Below are positions 8,035 through 16,410 of a stretch of 64,000 bases of DNA, one piece after another. Made by a program: the position numbers and the translations under genes. How positions within the stretch are numbered: the first letter of the stretch is position 1; every line of letters starts with the position of its first letter. Below the pieces are notes generated by a model that was given only the letters and a program-made list of their open reading frames with translations, did no database searches and had not been told where the DNA came from. The stretch is from Devosia sp. SL43 (GTDB lineage: Bacteria > Pseudomonadota > Alphaproteobacteria > Rhizobiales > Devosiaceae). The DNA lies in contig NZ_CP063401.1 of the NCBI RefSeq assembly GCF_021729885.1, positions 3,836,501-3,900,500 on the forward strand, read 5' to 3'.

Positions 8035-9279
8035 TCAAAGCTGCTTCTCCGCCAGTTCCCGGAATGCGTCCGGCACCGATTTCGGCGCTTCCAGCACCAC
8101 CGAGCCGTAGCCGATGGCGTCCCAGCCGAAGCGGGTGCGGACCTTGTCCATGGCGCCGTCGGCTTGGCGGCGGGCGGCGCCGGTGCGGGTGCCGGGGCGG
8201 CGGGCATCATCGGGGCCGCCGAGCGAGAATTCGAACTGCATGGCCTGGTCAGGGACCAGGTGCGACACCGAGATGGCGAGCAACGAGATGTCGCGCTCAT
8301 GCGGGTGCTCGTCCCGCACGCCGCGCACCAGTTCCTCGGCGATTTCGGCTATGGTGGTGGTTGCCGAAACCGGCGCGCCCAGTGTCATGGCGCGGGTGAC
8401 GGCGCGCATGTCGGCGAAGCGGACGCGGACGGTGATAGTGCGGCCGGACCAGGATTTGTCGCGCAGGCGCGACGCGATGCGATCGGCGAGGAGGCGCAGG
8501 GTCGGGCGGAACACCTGCTCGCGAAAGGGTTTGCGGCCCAGCGCCGACTGCGCGCCGGCCGAGCGCGCGCGGTGGTCGGTGACGATAGCGCGCGGGTCGC
8601 GGTTCCAGGCGAGGGCGAACAGTTTTTCGCCGGCGGCATGGCCGATGAGGCGTTCGAGCGAGCGGCCGGGTGTCTGCGCCAGTTGGCCGATGGTGATGAT
8701 GCCCGATTCCGCCAGCTTGGCCTTGGTGACCGGGCCGACGCCCCACATCAGCTCCACCGGCAGGTCGTGCAGAAACGCCAGCTCATTGGCCGGATCGATC
8801 ACCACCATGCCATCTGGCTTGGCCACCTGCGAGCCGATCTTGGCCAGATGCTTGGTGCGGGCCACGCCCACCGAGATGGGCAGGCCGAGTTCCTCGCGCA
8901 CACGGCGGCGGATGGTCGCGGCGATGACTTCGGGTGGTCCGAACAGATGCGCCGTGCCGGCGACATCGGCAAAGGCCTCGTCGATGGAGATGCGCTCAAC
9001 CAAGGGAGTGTAGTCGTCGAGAATGGCCATGGCGGCATCGCCGAGCCGCTGATACTCGCGGAAGTGGCCGCCGACAAAGATCAGGTGCGGACAGAGTTCG
9101 CGCGCCCTGCGGCCCGGCATGCCGCCATAGACACCGAAGGCCTTGGCTTCATAGGATGCGGCCAGCACCACGCCGCCGCCAACGGCAATGGGTTTGCCGA
9201 AGAGGGATGGGTCCAGCAATTGCTCGACCGACGCATAGAAGGCGTCGAGATCGGCATGAAGGATTGTCGCCGCGTCCAC
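8035..9279 (-). CDS. dinB: DNA polymerase IV (Y family)
   Basis: Translesion DNA polymerase, 414 residues, acting in SOS mutagenesis. The N-terminal block ILHADLDAFYASVEQ carries the first catalytic acidic residue and the steric gate region. SYEAKAFGV and RISIDEAFADV (near residue 105) hold the second acidic pair. The little-finger domain lies in the last 120 residues. The length is slightly above the E. coli enzyme. The start ATG at 9279 lies 23 bases from a perfect LexA box on the upstream side, indicating direct SOS control. It is divergent from the GGDEF-EAL gene. Confidence 0.95.
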   Translation of the reverse strand: MDAATILHADLDAFYASVEQLLDPSLFGKPIAVGGGVVLAASYEAKAFGVYGGMPGRRARELCPHLIFVGGHFREYQRLGDAAMAILDDYTPLVERISIDEAFADVAGTAHLFGPPEVIAATIRRRVREELGLPISVGVARTKHLAKIGSQVAKPDGMVVIDPANELAFLHDLPVELMWGVGPVTKAKLAESGIITIGQLAQTPGRSLERLIGHAAGEKLFALAWNRDPRAIVTDHRARSAGAQSALGRKPFREQVFRPTLRLLADRIASRLRDKSWSGRTITVRVRFADMRAVTRAMTLGAPVSATTTIAEIAEELVRGVRDEHPHERDISLLAISVSHLVPDQAMQFEFSLGGPDDARRPGTRTGAARRQADGAMDKVRTRFGWDAIGYGSVVLEAPKSVPDAFRELAEKQL

Positions 9280-9301
9280 GGGGCACCTGCGCTTTTAATC
9301 A

Positions 9302-9316
9302 GAACATAAAGCGAAC
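9302..9316 (-). promoter_or_regulatory. LexA (SOS) box of dinB
   Basis: GAACATAAAGCGAAC fits the alphaproteobacterial LexA site exactly: GAAC-N7-GAAC, or GTTC-N7-GTTC on the dinB strand. It lies 22 bases upstream of the dinB start, where a bound repressor would block transcription. Confidence 0.85.
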
Positions 9317-9422
9317 AAACTGACGGTTGAGTCAAGAGCAGTCAGAATCGATCACAAGTTTTTGGGCGCCCTGCTGCGTAAGACCAACTTAAGTGAATTC
9401 CCCTAGTGTGAAGCCCTAGACT

Positions 9423-11873
9423 GTGGGCCCTATCTTGTTCTCCATCCTCGATTTCTTCATTTCATCGCATGATCCGCGCTTCGTCATCCTGGCGGCGGTG
9501 GTGTGCCTTGTCTCGGCGTATGCCTGCGTCAGCCTGCTGCACCATGCGCAGCGGACCAACGGACGGCTGGGTACGATATGGATCGGCGTCGCCGCGCTCG
9601 CGGTGGGCTTCGGCATATGGGCGACCCATTTCGTAGCCATGCTCGCCTTCCGTCCGGGCTTTTCGCTGAACTACGATATCGTCCTGACCGCCGCATCGCT
9701 GATCATCGCCATTGGTGTCTGCGGTGCCGGCATTGCCATGGCTTCGCGGGGCAGCGGCCTGCGGGACCATTTCCTCGGCGGCGCGGTGGTCGGCGTGGCC
9801 ATTTCCAGCATGCATTATACCGGCATTGCCGCACTGGTGATGGGCGGCAGCATCGGCTGGAATAGCGCCGGCGTGGCCATCTCCATCCTGGCGGGCATTC
9901 TGCTCTCGGGCTTGTCCTTCGTCGCGGCGTCAAGTGGTCGGCGCATTGGCGGAGCGATGCTGCTGACGCTGGCCATCTGCGCCATGCATTTCACCGCCAT
10001 GGGGTCGGCCGGCTTCTCCGGATGTTTCCCGCTCAGCGCCGCCGGTGAGATCGACAGCGGCTGGCTGTCGATCGGCGTTGCACTGGTCTCGCTGCTGATC
10101 CTGGGTGTTACCTTTGCCAGCGCGGTGCTCGACGAGGCCGATCGGCGCCGCACCGACCGCGAGCTAAAGCGACAACAGGCAGACGCCAATCGCATCAGCG
10201 AGGTCACGGGCCTGCTCGAAATGGCGACCACCCATATGGCCCAGGGCCTGATGCTGTTCGACAGCGCCGGCTATCTGCGTTTCCACAACGATCGCCTGGC
10301 CGATATCGTCGGCGCCGGCACTGAGCGCCGCGACCTTGTGGGGCAGCATTTCAACGACCTGTCGGCGGGTCTGCGGCCCCGTGTGACCAACCTGTCGGAC
10401 GCCGACCGGCTGCAATATGATGCACGGCTGGCCGAACTGCGGGACAAGCTGGCGCGGGGCGAGGGCAGCGACTACATGCGCACGCTGGACAACGGCCGTA
10501 TCGTCCGTTTCATCCACAGCCCGATAGCGGATGGCGGTTGGGTCACCACGCTCGATGACGTGACAGCAGCGCAGCGTTCGCAGGCAGCCATCTCGCATCT
10601 GGCCTACCACGACTCGCTGACCAACATCCTCAACCGCGCTGCCTTCAACGAGACGCTCGACACCGCCCTCGAAGATGCCGAGACCAGTGACCTCAACATC
10701 GCTGTCATTGCCATCGATCTCGATCGCTTCAAGGAGATCAACGACAACTATGGCCATATCGTCGGCGACCAGGTGCTCAAGTCCCTGGCGACGCGGCTGA
10801 GCACCGGCCTCAAGGAGGGCGAGTCGGTGGCGCGGCTGGGCGGCGACGAGTTCGCCGCGATCAAGACGTTTATCTCGATGGATGCCTTGCGCGACTTCCT
10901 CGCACGGATCGAGACCGCCCTGTTCGCCCGTATCGAGACCGATATCGTGGCGGTGACCACGGGCGCCAGCATCGGCGTCGCCATCTATCCCGAGGACGGG
11001 GGCGACCGCTCGCGGCTGCTCAACAATGCCGACTTGGCCATGTATCGCGCCAAGGCCGAGTTCGACACGCGTGTCTGCTACTACGAACACGACATGGACG
11101 AGCATGCTCGCCAGCGTCGCGCCATGGCCAAGGACATCTGGTCGGCTCTGGAGCATGACGCGTTCTACCTGGTCTACCAGGTGCAGAAGTCGGTCGCGAC
11201 CAACGAGATCACCGGCTACGAAGTTCTGCTGCGCTGGGACCGACCTGGCTTCGGCTTGGTCTCGCCGACCGATTTCATCCCGGTGGCCGAAGAGTGTGGC
11301 GCGATCGGCGCCATCGGCAACTGGGTGCTCAAGATGGCGTGCCTCGACGCTGCGTCCTGGCCGGAGCCCTACAAGATCGCGGTCAATATATCGGGCATCC
11401 AGCTCAGCCAGGTCGAGCTGATCGACACGGTGCGTGCGGCCCTGCTGCGCTCCGGTTTGGCGCCGGCGCGGCTGGAGCTGGAGGTGACGGAGACCTCGAT
11501 CATCGCTGACAAGAGACGGGCGCTGCATATCCTGCGGCAGATCAAGGCGATGGGCGTCTCGATCGCCATCGACGACTTCGGCACCGGCTATTCGTCGCTC
11601 GATACGCTGCGCAGCTTCCCATTTGACAAGATCAAGCTCGATCGCTCGTTCATGACCGAGGTCGAGGTCAACGAACAGTCCAAGGCCATCGTCCGGGCCA
11701 TCCTGGCACTGGGGCGGAGCCTGTCGGTCCCGGTACTGGCCGAGGGAGTTGAGACGTTGGCACAGCTCGACGTGCTGCGCTTGGAGGGCTGCAACGAGGC
11801 GCAGGGCTTCCTGCTCGGGCGTCCGGGCGCCATCGACTGGAGTGATGAGCTAGAGCCGCGAATGCTGGCCTAG
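9423..11873 (+). CDS. MHYT-PAS-GGDEF-EAL cyclic-di-GMP protein
   Basis: Membrane sensor with both diguanylate cyclase and phosphodiesterase domains, 816 residues. An MHYT domain (about residues 40-235) has the diagnostic repeats ATHFVAM, SMHYTG and AMHFTAM in a seven-helix region thought to bind a metal or gas. A PAS-like segment follows at about 265-370. The GGDEF domain has an intact RLGGDEFAAI near residue 471. The EAL domain has EVLLRW in place of EALLRW near residue 599, but VNIS, VTETS, IDDFGTGYSS, KLDRSF and LAEGVET are all present, so it is probably active. Translation starts at GTG 9423 with no strong ribosome-binding site, so a slightly later start is possible. Confidence 0.92.
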   Translation: MGPILFSILDFFISSHDPRFVILAAVVCLVSAYACVSLLHHAQRTNGRLGTIWIGVAALAVGFGIWATHFVAMLAFRPGFSLNYDIVLTAASLIIAIGVCGAGIAMASRGSGLRDHFLGGAVVGVAISSMHYTGIAALVMGGSIGWNSAGVAISILAGILLSGLSFVAASSGRRIGGAMLLTLAICAMHFTAMGSAGFSGCFPLSAAGEIDSGWLSIGVALVSLLILGVTFASAVLDEADRRRTDRELKRQQADANRISEVTGLLEMATTHMAQGLMLFDSAGYLRFHNDRLADIVGAGTERRDLVGQHFNDLSAGLRPRVTNLSDADRLQYDARLAELRDKLARGEGSDYMRTLDNGRIVRFIHSPIADGGWVTTLDDVTAAQRSQAAISHLAYHDSLTNILNRAAFNETLDTALEDAETSDLNIAVIAIDLDRFKEINDNYGHIVGDQVLKSLATRLSTGLKEGESVARLGGDEFAAIKTFISMDALRDFLARIETALFARIETDIVAVTTGASIGVAIYPEDGGDRSRLLNNADLAMYRAKAEFDTRVCYYEHDMDEHARQRRAMAKDIWSALEHDAFYLVYQVQKSVATNEITGYEVLLRWDRPGFGLVSPTDFIPVAEECGAIGAIGNWVLKMACLDAASWPEPYKIAVNISGIQLSQVELIDTVRAALLRSGLAPARLELEVTETSIIADKRRALHILRQIKAMGVSIAIDDFGTGYSSLDTLRSFPFDKIKLDRSFMTEVEVNEQSKAIVRAILALGRSLSVPVLAEGVETLAQLDVLRLEGCNEAQGFLLGRPGAIDWSDELEPRMLA

Positions 11874-12647
11874 CTACGGCATCAGTTGCCCGCCATTGAC
11901 CTCGATGACCTGGCCAATGATGTAGCCCGAGAGGGTATCGGAGGCGAGGAAGAGGTAGGCGCCGACGCAGTCTTCCGCCGTGCCGGCGCGGCCTTGCGGT
12001 ACGGTGGCGATATTGGCCTTCATCTGCGCCTCGGTGGAATAGCGCTCGTGAAACGGCGTATCGATGACGCCGGGAGCCACCGCATTGACGCGGATGTTGA
12101 AGCCGATCAGTTCCTTGGCCATGCCGCGGGTAATGTTGCTGACCAGGGCCTTGGATGAGCCGTAGAGTCCCGCGCCATTGCTGGCGCCGTTGCGGGCAGC
12201 GATCGAGGTCGTGTTGATGATGAACCCGCCCTGGCGCTTGAGGTGGGGAATGGCGGCGCGGCTGGCCGCGATCACCGAACGACCATTGAGGTCCATGACC
12301 TTATCGTAATAGTCGTCGTCCATATCGGCATAGGCCATGCGGCCCACCATGCCGCCGGCATTGTTGATGAGGCCATCGAGCCGGCCAAAGGCTTTGGCGG
12401 TCTCCTCGACGGCACGCGCGATCTCTGCGGATTTGCTCGCATCGGCGCGGATTAGCACGGCCTTGCCGCCCGCATCGGCGATCGCGCCGGCGACGGATTC
12501 CGCCGCCTGCTTGCTCGAATTGTAGTGCACGCCAACTGATGCGCCTTGGGCAGCAAAGGCCTTGGCCAAAGCCGCGCCGATGCCCGTGGACGCCCCGGTG
12601 ACGAGCACGGCCTTGCCGGCGAGATCGGGAATTGTCAGCTGGGTCAT
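11874..12647 (-). CDS. SDR-family oxidoreductase
   Basis: NAD(P)-dependent short-chain dehydrogenase/reductase, 257 residues from the chosen start MTQLTIPDLAGK, which has GGAAA as a ribosome-binding site nearby. The nucleotide-binding motif TGASTGIGAAL is at about residues 18-28 and NNAG at about 95. The catalytic Ser is in NTTSIAARN, and the Tyr and Lys in LYGSSKALV (Y-x3-K). The tail SGYIIGQVIEVNGG is standard. The substrate cannot be deduced. A longer reading frame upstream to 12794 lacks similarity. The stop lies directly against the stop of the convergent GGDEF-EAL gene. Confidence 0.9.
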   Translation of the reverse strand: MTQLTIPDLAGKAVLVTGASTGIGAALAKAFAAQGASVGVHYNSSKQAAESVAGAIADAGGKAVLIRADASKSAEIARAVEETAKAFGRLDGLINNAGGMVGRMAYADMDDDYYDKVMDLNGRSVIAASRAAIPHLKRQGGFIINTTSIAARNGASNGAGLYGSSKALVSNITRGMAKELIGFNIRVNAVAPGVIDTPFHERYSTEAQMKANIATVPQGRAGTAEDCVGAYLFLASDTLSGYIIGQVIEVNGGQLMP

Positions 12648-12796
12648 GGTGATTTCCGGGGGTGCGCGGGGATGTCTGAGTGATATGCGGCTGGCGACGT
12701 CAATACAAGTTGATCGGGTGATCCAGGGGATGGGGTCGCTGTGCACATTCGGCAAAATGCGGCCAGAGTGAGCCATACGGCCAATGCATAACAACT

Positions 12797-14479
12797 ATGC
12801 GACAACTTTTCGGGCTATCGGGCGTTCGGATTTTGCCGACAGAGCTATCAAGCGTCCTAATCCGGGTAAAATTGTTGAAGCGTCACACCCCATACCAGCC
12901 AAACCGCCGCGCCGTACTTCTGGGGACTGGCCTGGCCATTCTCCTCTTCTCCTCGACAGCGCTCACGCGCTCGGCCTTTGCCCAGGCCGAGGTGGAGGCG
13001 GAATTCGCGTTCGACTTCGAGAGCTTCAGCGCGCGAATGAAGGATCTGGCGGCGACGCCGTTCGTGCCGGTGACGTTTGAATTGCCGGAGAGCTTCAACG
13101 GCCTCGACTACGATGCCTATCGCCGTATCCAGTTCCGCCCCGACCACGGCGTCTGGGCTGCGCTGGGCCTTGGTTACCAGGTGCATGCATTCCATCCCGG
13201 CTGGCTGTTCAAGGAGCCAGTGAAGCTGTTCGAGCTCAAGGAAGGCCTGGCCAAGCCGGTCATCTTCGGAGCGACCGATTTCGACTATCATGATGCCGCG
13301 GTGGAAGAGGCGGTTGCCGGGGAAACCTTTCCGGGCGTGGCCGGCCTGCGCATCAATTACCCGCTCAATGCGCCCGACAAGATCGACGAACTGGTGACCT
13401 TCCTCGGCGCCAGCTATTTCCGCGCACTGGGCCGGAACAACGTCTACGGTCTCAGCGCCCGCGGCCTGCTGATGAACTCCTGGCTCGACGTGCCGGAAGA
13501 GTTCCCGCGCTTCTCCGAGTTTTATGTTGAGCGACCGGCCGCAGCCGGCGCGCCATTGACGGTGTTTGCCGCGCTTGAGAGCCCCAGCGTCACCGGCGCC
13601 TATCGCTTCGTCATCACTCCGGCCAGCGACGCGGCGCAGGAGACGGTGATGGAAGTCACGGCCCGCCTCAATTTCCGCAGCGACGTCAAGGAGCTCGGCA
13701 TTGCCCCGCTGACCTCGATGTTCCTGTTTGCCGACGCCAACCGTAGCGACTTCGACGACTATCGGCCGCAGGTGCATGACAGCAACGGGCTGTTGATCGA
13801 GCGCGAGACCGGCGAAGTGATGTGGCGCGCGCTCAACAATTCGCCGGCGCTGGGCAATTCGTACCTGTGGGAGAACAATCCCAAGGCGTTTGGCCTCTAT
13901 CAGCGCGGCCGCGATTTCGAGACCTATCAGGATGCCGGCGCCCACTACGAGCGCCGCCCGTCGCTGCGCGTCGAACCAACAGGCGACTGGGGCCAGGGCT
14001 CCATCCGGCTGATCGAAATTCCGGCCAAGCTCGAAGCCGACGACAATATCGGCGCCTTCTGGATTCCGTCCGAGCCTGTGGTCGCGGGCCAGTCGCGCGA
14101 GTTCGGTTACCGCCTGATCTGGGGCGATCTCAATCCAGATCCGGCCAGCACGCTGGCCTATGTTGCCGAGACCCGCTCTGGGCAGGGCGGCGTGTCCGGC
14201 GTCGAGAACGCCGTGAGCCTGCGCAAATTCGTGGTCGACTTCGTGGGCGGCGACTTGTCGCAGCTGACGAACGAAAATCCGCCCGATGTCGTTGCCACTG
14301 TATCAGGCGGCGTCGCGCAACATACTGCGTTGTCGCGCATTGATGCCAATGGCGCCTGGCGCCTGGTCTTCGACGTCGAGACTGATGGCACCGCACCGCT
14401 CGAGCTTCGCGCCTACCTGATCGGGTCCGGCCATCAGCTCACCGAAACCTGGCTCTACCAGTGGAGACCCGCTGCATGA
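12797..14479 (+). CDS. opgG: OpgG/OpgD-like periplasmic glucan biosynthesis protein
   Basis: Periplasmic protein for synthesis or branching of osmoregulated periplasmic glucans, about 560 residues from ATG 12797. The conserved opening block FDFESFSARMKDLA and then YDAYRRIQFRP are typical of the MdoG/OpgG family. The export signal is in residues 37-63, with a twin-arginine NRRAVLLGTG before the hydrophobic stretch and AFAQAE at the likely cleavage site. A Tat route, known for OpgD, is therefore possible. The true start may be one of the later TTG codons near 12872, since no ribosome-binding site stands out at 12797. It is first in opgGHC. The symbol opgG versus opgD is not certain. Confidence 0.9.
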   Translation: MRQLFGLSGVRILPTELSSVLIRVKLLKRHTPYQPNRRAVLLGTGLAILLFSSTALTRSAFAQAEVEAEFAFDFESFSARMKDLAATPFVPVTFELPESFNGLDYDAYRRIQFRPDHGVWAALGLGYQVHAFHPGWLFKEPVKLFELKEGLAKPVIFGATDFDYHDAAVEEAVAGETFPGVAGLRINYPLNAPDKIDELVTFLGASYFRALGRNNVYGLSARGLLMNSWLDVPEEFPRFSEFYVERPAAAGAPLTVFAALESPSVTGAYRFVITPASDAAQETVMEVTARLNFRSDVKELGIAPLTSMFLFADANRSDFDDYRPQVHDSNGLLIERETGEVMWRALNNSPALGNSYLWENNPKAFGLYQRGRDFETYQDAGAHYERRPSLRVEPTGDWGQGSIRLIEIPAKLEADDNIGAFWIPSEPVVAGQSREFGYRLIWGDLNPDPASTLAYVAETRSGQGGVSGVENAVSLRKFVVDFVGGDLSQLTNENPPDVVATVSGGVAQHTALSRIDANGAWRLVFDVETDGTAPLELRAYLIGSGHQLTETWLYQWRPAA

Positions 14480-14616
14480 AGTACGATGGTCAATTCCCCT
14501 ATACCGGCGGCCTGCCGGACGCACCGCTCGCCATGCCCAAGCAGCAGCTCGAACTGCGCCGCCGCTCGCTCTTCCACGCCTTGCGCGATGTCTTCTCGGT
14601 CTTCGCCACCCGATAG
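14476..14616 (+). CDS. Detached N-terminal segment of OpgH (46 codons, ends in amber)
   Basis: A short frame beginning at an ATG that overlaps the opgG stop (ATGA), with GGAGA about 8 bases upstream. The product contains LPDAPLAMPKQQL, which resembles the APLAMP-x-Q motif near the N-terminus of OpgH/MdoH proteins such as that of Xanthomonas. It ends at TAG 14614-14616. The frame is the same as that of opgH, and there is no other stop between the TAG and the opgH ATG at 14638. It therefore looks like the true beginning of opgH cut off by one amber codon, not an independent gene. Confidence 0.65.
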   Translation: MKYDGQFPYTGGLPDAPLAMPKQQLELRRRSLFHALRDVFSVFATR

Positions 14617-14637
14617 GGTTATCGCACAATAGAACCA

Positions 14638-16410
14638 ATGATCCGCCCGACACTGATCCGCATTCTCGCGCTGACAACAGCCACTTCGCTCAGCGTGTTT
14701 GGCGGATACCTGTTCCTGCGCTTTACCGGTGAGGGCGGGCTGACCGCGCTCGACCTGCTGCGGGGCGCCCTCGTGGTGATCAGCGCATTCTGGCTGGTCT
14801 GGGGCGGCTCGGCGGCGGTCATGGGCGTGTTTACCCCGTCAGCCAGGCGCAGCATCGAGGCCGATCGCAAGCCTGAAGGCATGACGGCCATTCTGGTGCC
14901 GATCTACAACGAAGACCCGGTGGCTACCTTCGCGCGCATCGCGGCGATGAACCGGAGTCTGGTGGATCTCGGCATTGCCGACCGGTTCCACATTGCCGTG
15001 CTCTCAGACACGCAGTCGCTGGACGTGGCGACGCAGGAGGCCGTGTGGTTCGAGCGCCTGCTGCACGAGCCGATGAGCGAAGGCCGGATTTTCTACCGGC
15101 GCCGCGAGCGCAATATCGGTCGCAAGGCCGGCAATGTCGAAGACTTCGTGGCGCGTTCGGGTGGCGCCTATGACTATGCGCTGATCCTGGATGCCGACAG
15201 CCTGATGAGCGGCGAGACCATCGGCGAGCTAGCGCGCCGCATGGATGCCGATCCCGAACTGGGGCTGCTGCAGACCGTGCCGCAGATCGTGCAGGCTCAG
15301 ACGCTGTTCGGTCGCACGTTCCAGTTTTCCGCCGGCTACCTGTCGCCGGTTTACGCGCGTGGAGCGGCCCTGATGCAGGGCAATGAAGGCCCCTATTGGG
15401 GCCACAACGCCATCGTGCGGATGAAGGCGTTTGCCGCTAGTTGCGGTCTGCCGGTATTGAGCGGCAAGCCGCCCTTCGGGGGTCATATCCTCAGCCACGA
15501 TTATGTCGAGGCGGCTTTGCTGTCGCGCGCGGGCTGGAAGGTCCATGTCGATCCGAGCCTGGGTGGCTCGTTCGAAGAGGGACCAGAGAACCTGATCGAA
15601 TATGCCAAGCGTGATCGCCGCTGGTGCCAGGGCAACCTGCAGCATCGCCGCCTGGTGGGTGCGCCGGGGCTGAAGCTGTGGAGTCGCTTCACCTTCGTGC
15701 AGGGCATCATGGCGTATATGGCGTCACCGCTCTGGTTGCTGCTGCTGGCCGCGAGCATCGCGGCTGCGGCCTTTCCCGACCAAGTTCCGGTGCATCCTGG
15801 CTTCACCGACGCGCCGCTCGACATGTGGATGCTGGCGGCTGCGGTGGGCGTGGTGCTGGTGCTGCCCAAGCTGCTGATCCTGATCCGCGGCCTGTTCGAC
15901 GGGCGCAATCGCCGCTTTGGCGGAACGCCGCGCGTGCTGGCATCGGTTATCGCCGAGATTGTATTTTCGACCGTTCTGGCGCCGGTAATGCTGCTGTTGC
16001 AGACCCGTGCGGTAGGGCAGGTGCTGCTCGGCCTTGATGGTGGCTGGCCAGCCACCAAGCGCGGCCAGAACTGGATCGGCTTTCGCGATGCGTTGCAGGC
16101 GAGCTGGTGGATCATGGCACTCGGGCTGCTGACGCTGGGCGGCACAGCGGTGCTGGCGCCCAAGATCGCACCCTGGGTGGTACCGGCCATGCTGCCAGCA
16201 GTGTTCGCACCCTGGCTGATCTCGCTGAGTTCGCTGCCGCCACGCCGCCCGCGCCTGCCGCAACTGTTCCGCACCGAAAATGAAATGGTACCGCCGCCAA
16301 TTCTGGTGAGCTATCGTGCCATCGCGGCGGACTGGATGGGTCCAGCCGACGAAGCACAAGCCGAACATGCCGTTGCGACGGCCAGGACGCCAGCCTATGT
16401 CCCTGCCTGA
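14638..16410 (+). CDS. opgH: OpgH glucan glucosyltransferase (body of the protein)
   Basis: Inner-membrane family 2 glycosyltransferase that makes the beta-glucan backbone of periplasmic glucans from UDP-glucose. From ATG 14638 the product has 590 residues. Two membrane helices lie in the first 65. The cytoplasmic catalytic domain follows with VPIYNED, ALILDADSLMSG (DxD), ILSHDYVEAALLSRAG and the QxxRW-like KRDRRWCQGN. Several helices complete the C-terminal half. No ribosome-binding site precedes 14638. The in-frame segment 14476-14616 plus seven codons would extend it to the usual N-terminus if TAG 14614 were sense. It overlaps opgC by 14 bases. Confidence 0.93.
   Translation: MIRPTLIRILALTTATSLSVFGGYLFLRFTGEGGLTALDLLRGALVVISAFWLVWGGSAAVMGVFTPSARRSIEADRKPEGMTAILVPIYNEDPVATFARIAAMNRSLVDLGIADRFHIAVLSDTQSLDVATQEAVWFERLLHEPMSEGRIFYRRRERNIGRKAGNVEDFVARSGGAYDYALILDADSLMSGETIGELARRMDADPELGLLQTVPQIVQAQTLFGRTFQFSAGYLSPVYARGAALMQGNEGPYWGHNAIVRMKAFAASCGLPVLSGKPPFGGHILSHDYVEAALLSRAGWKVHVDPSLGGSFEEGPENLIEYAKRDRRWCQGNLQHRRLVGAPGLKLWSRFTFVQGIMAYMASPLWLLLLAASIAAAAFPDQVPVHPGFTDAPLDMWMLAAAVGVVLVLPKLLILIRGLFDGRNRRFGGTPRVLASVIAEIVFSTVLAPVMLLLQTRAVGQVLLGLDGGWPATKRGQNWIGFRDALQASWWIMALGLLTLGGTAVLAPKIAPWVVPAMLPAVFAPWLISLSSLPPRRPRLPQLFRTENEMVPPPILVSYRAIAADWMGPADEAQAEHAVATARTPAYVPA

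Noticed and set aside
7939-9309. A 456-residue plus-strand open frame over dinB
   Set aside because: It is the antisense shadow of dinB and of a family B repeat, rich in Arg, Ala and Gly, with no recognisable domain. The dinB frame has full family motifs and a LexA box.
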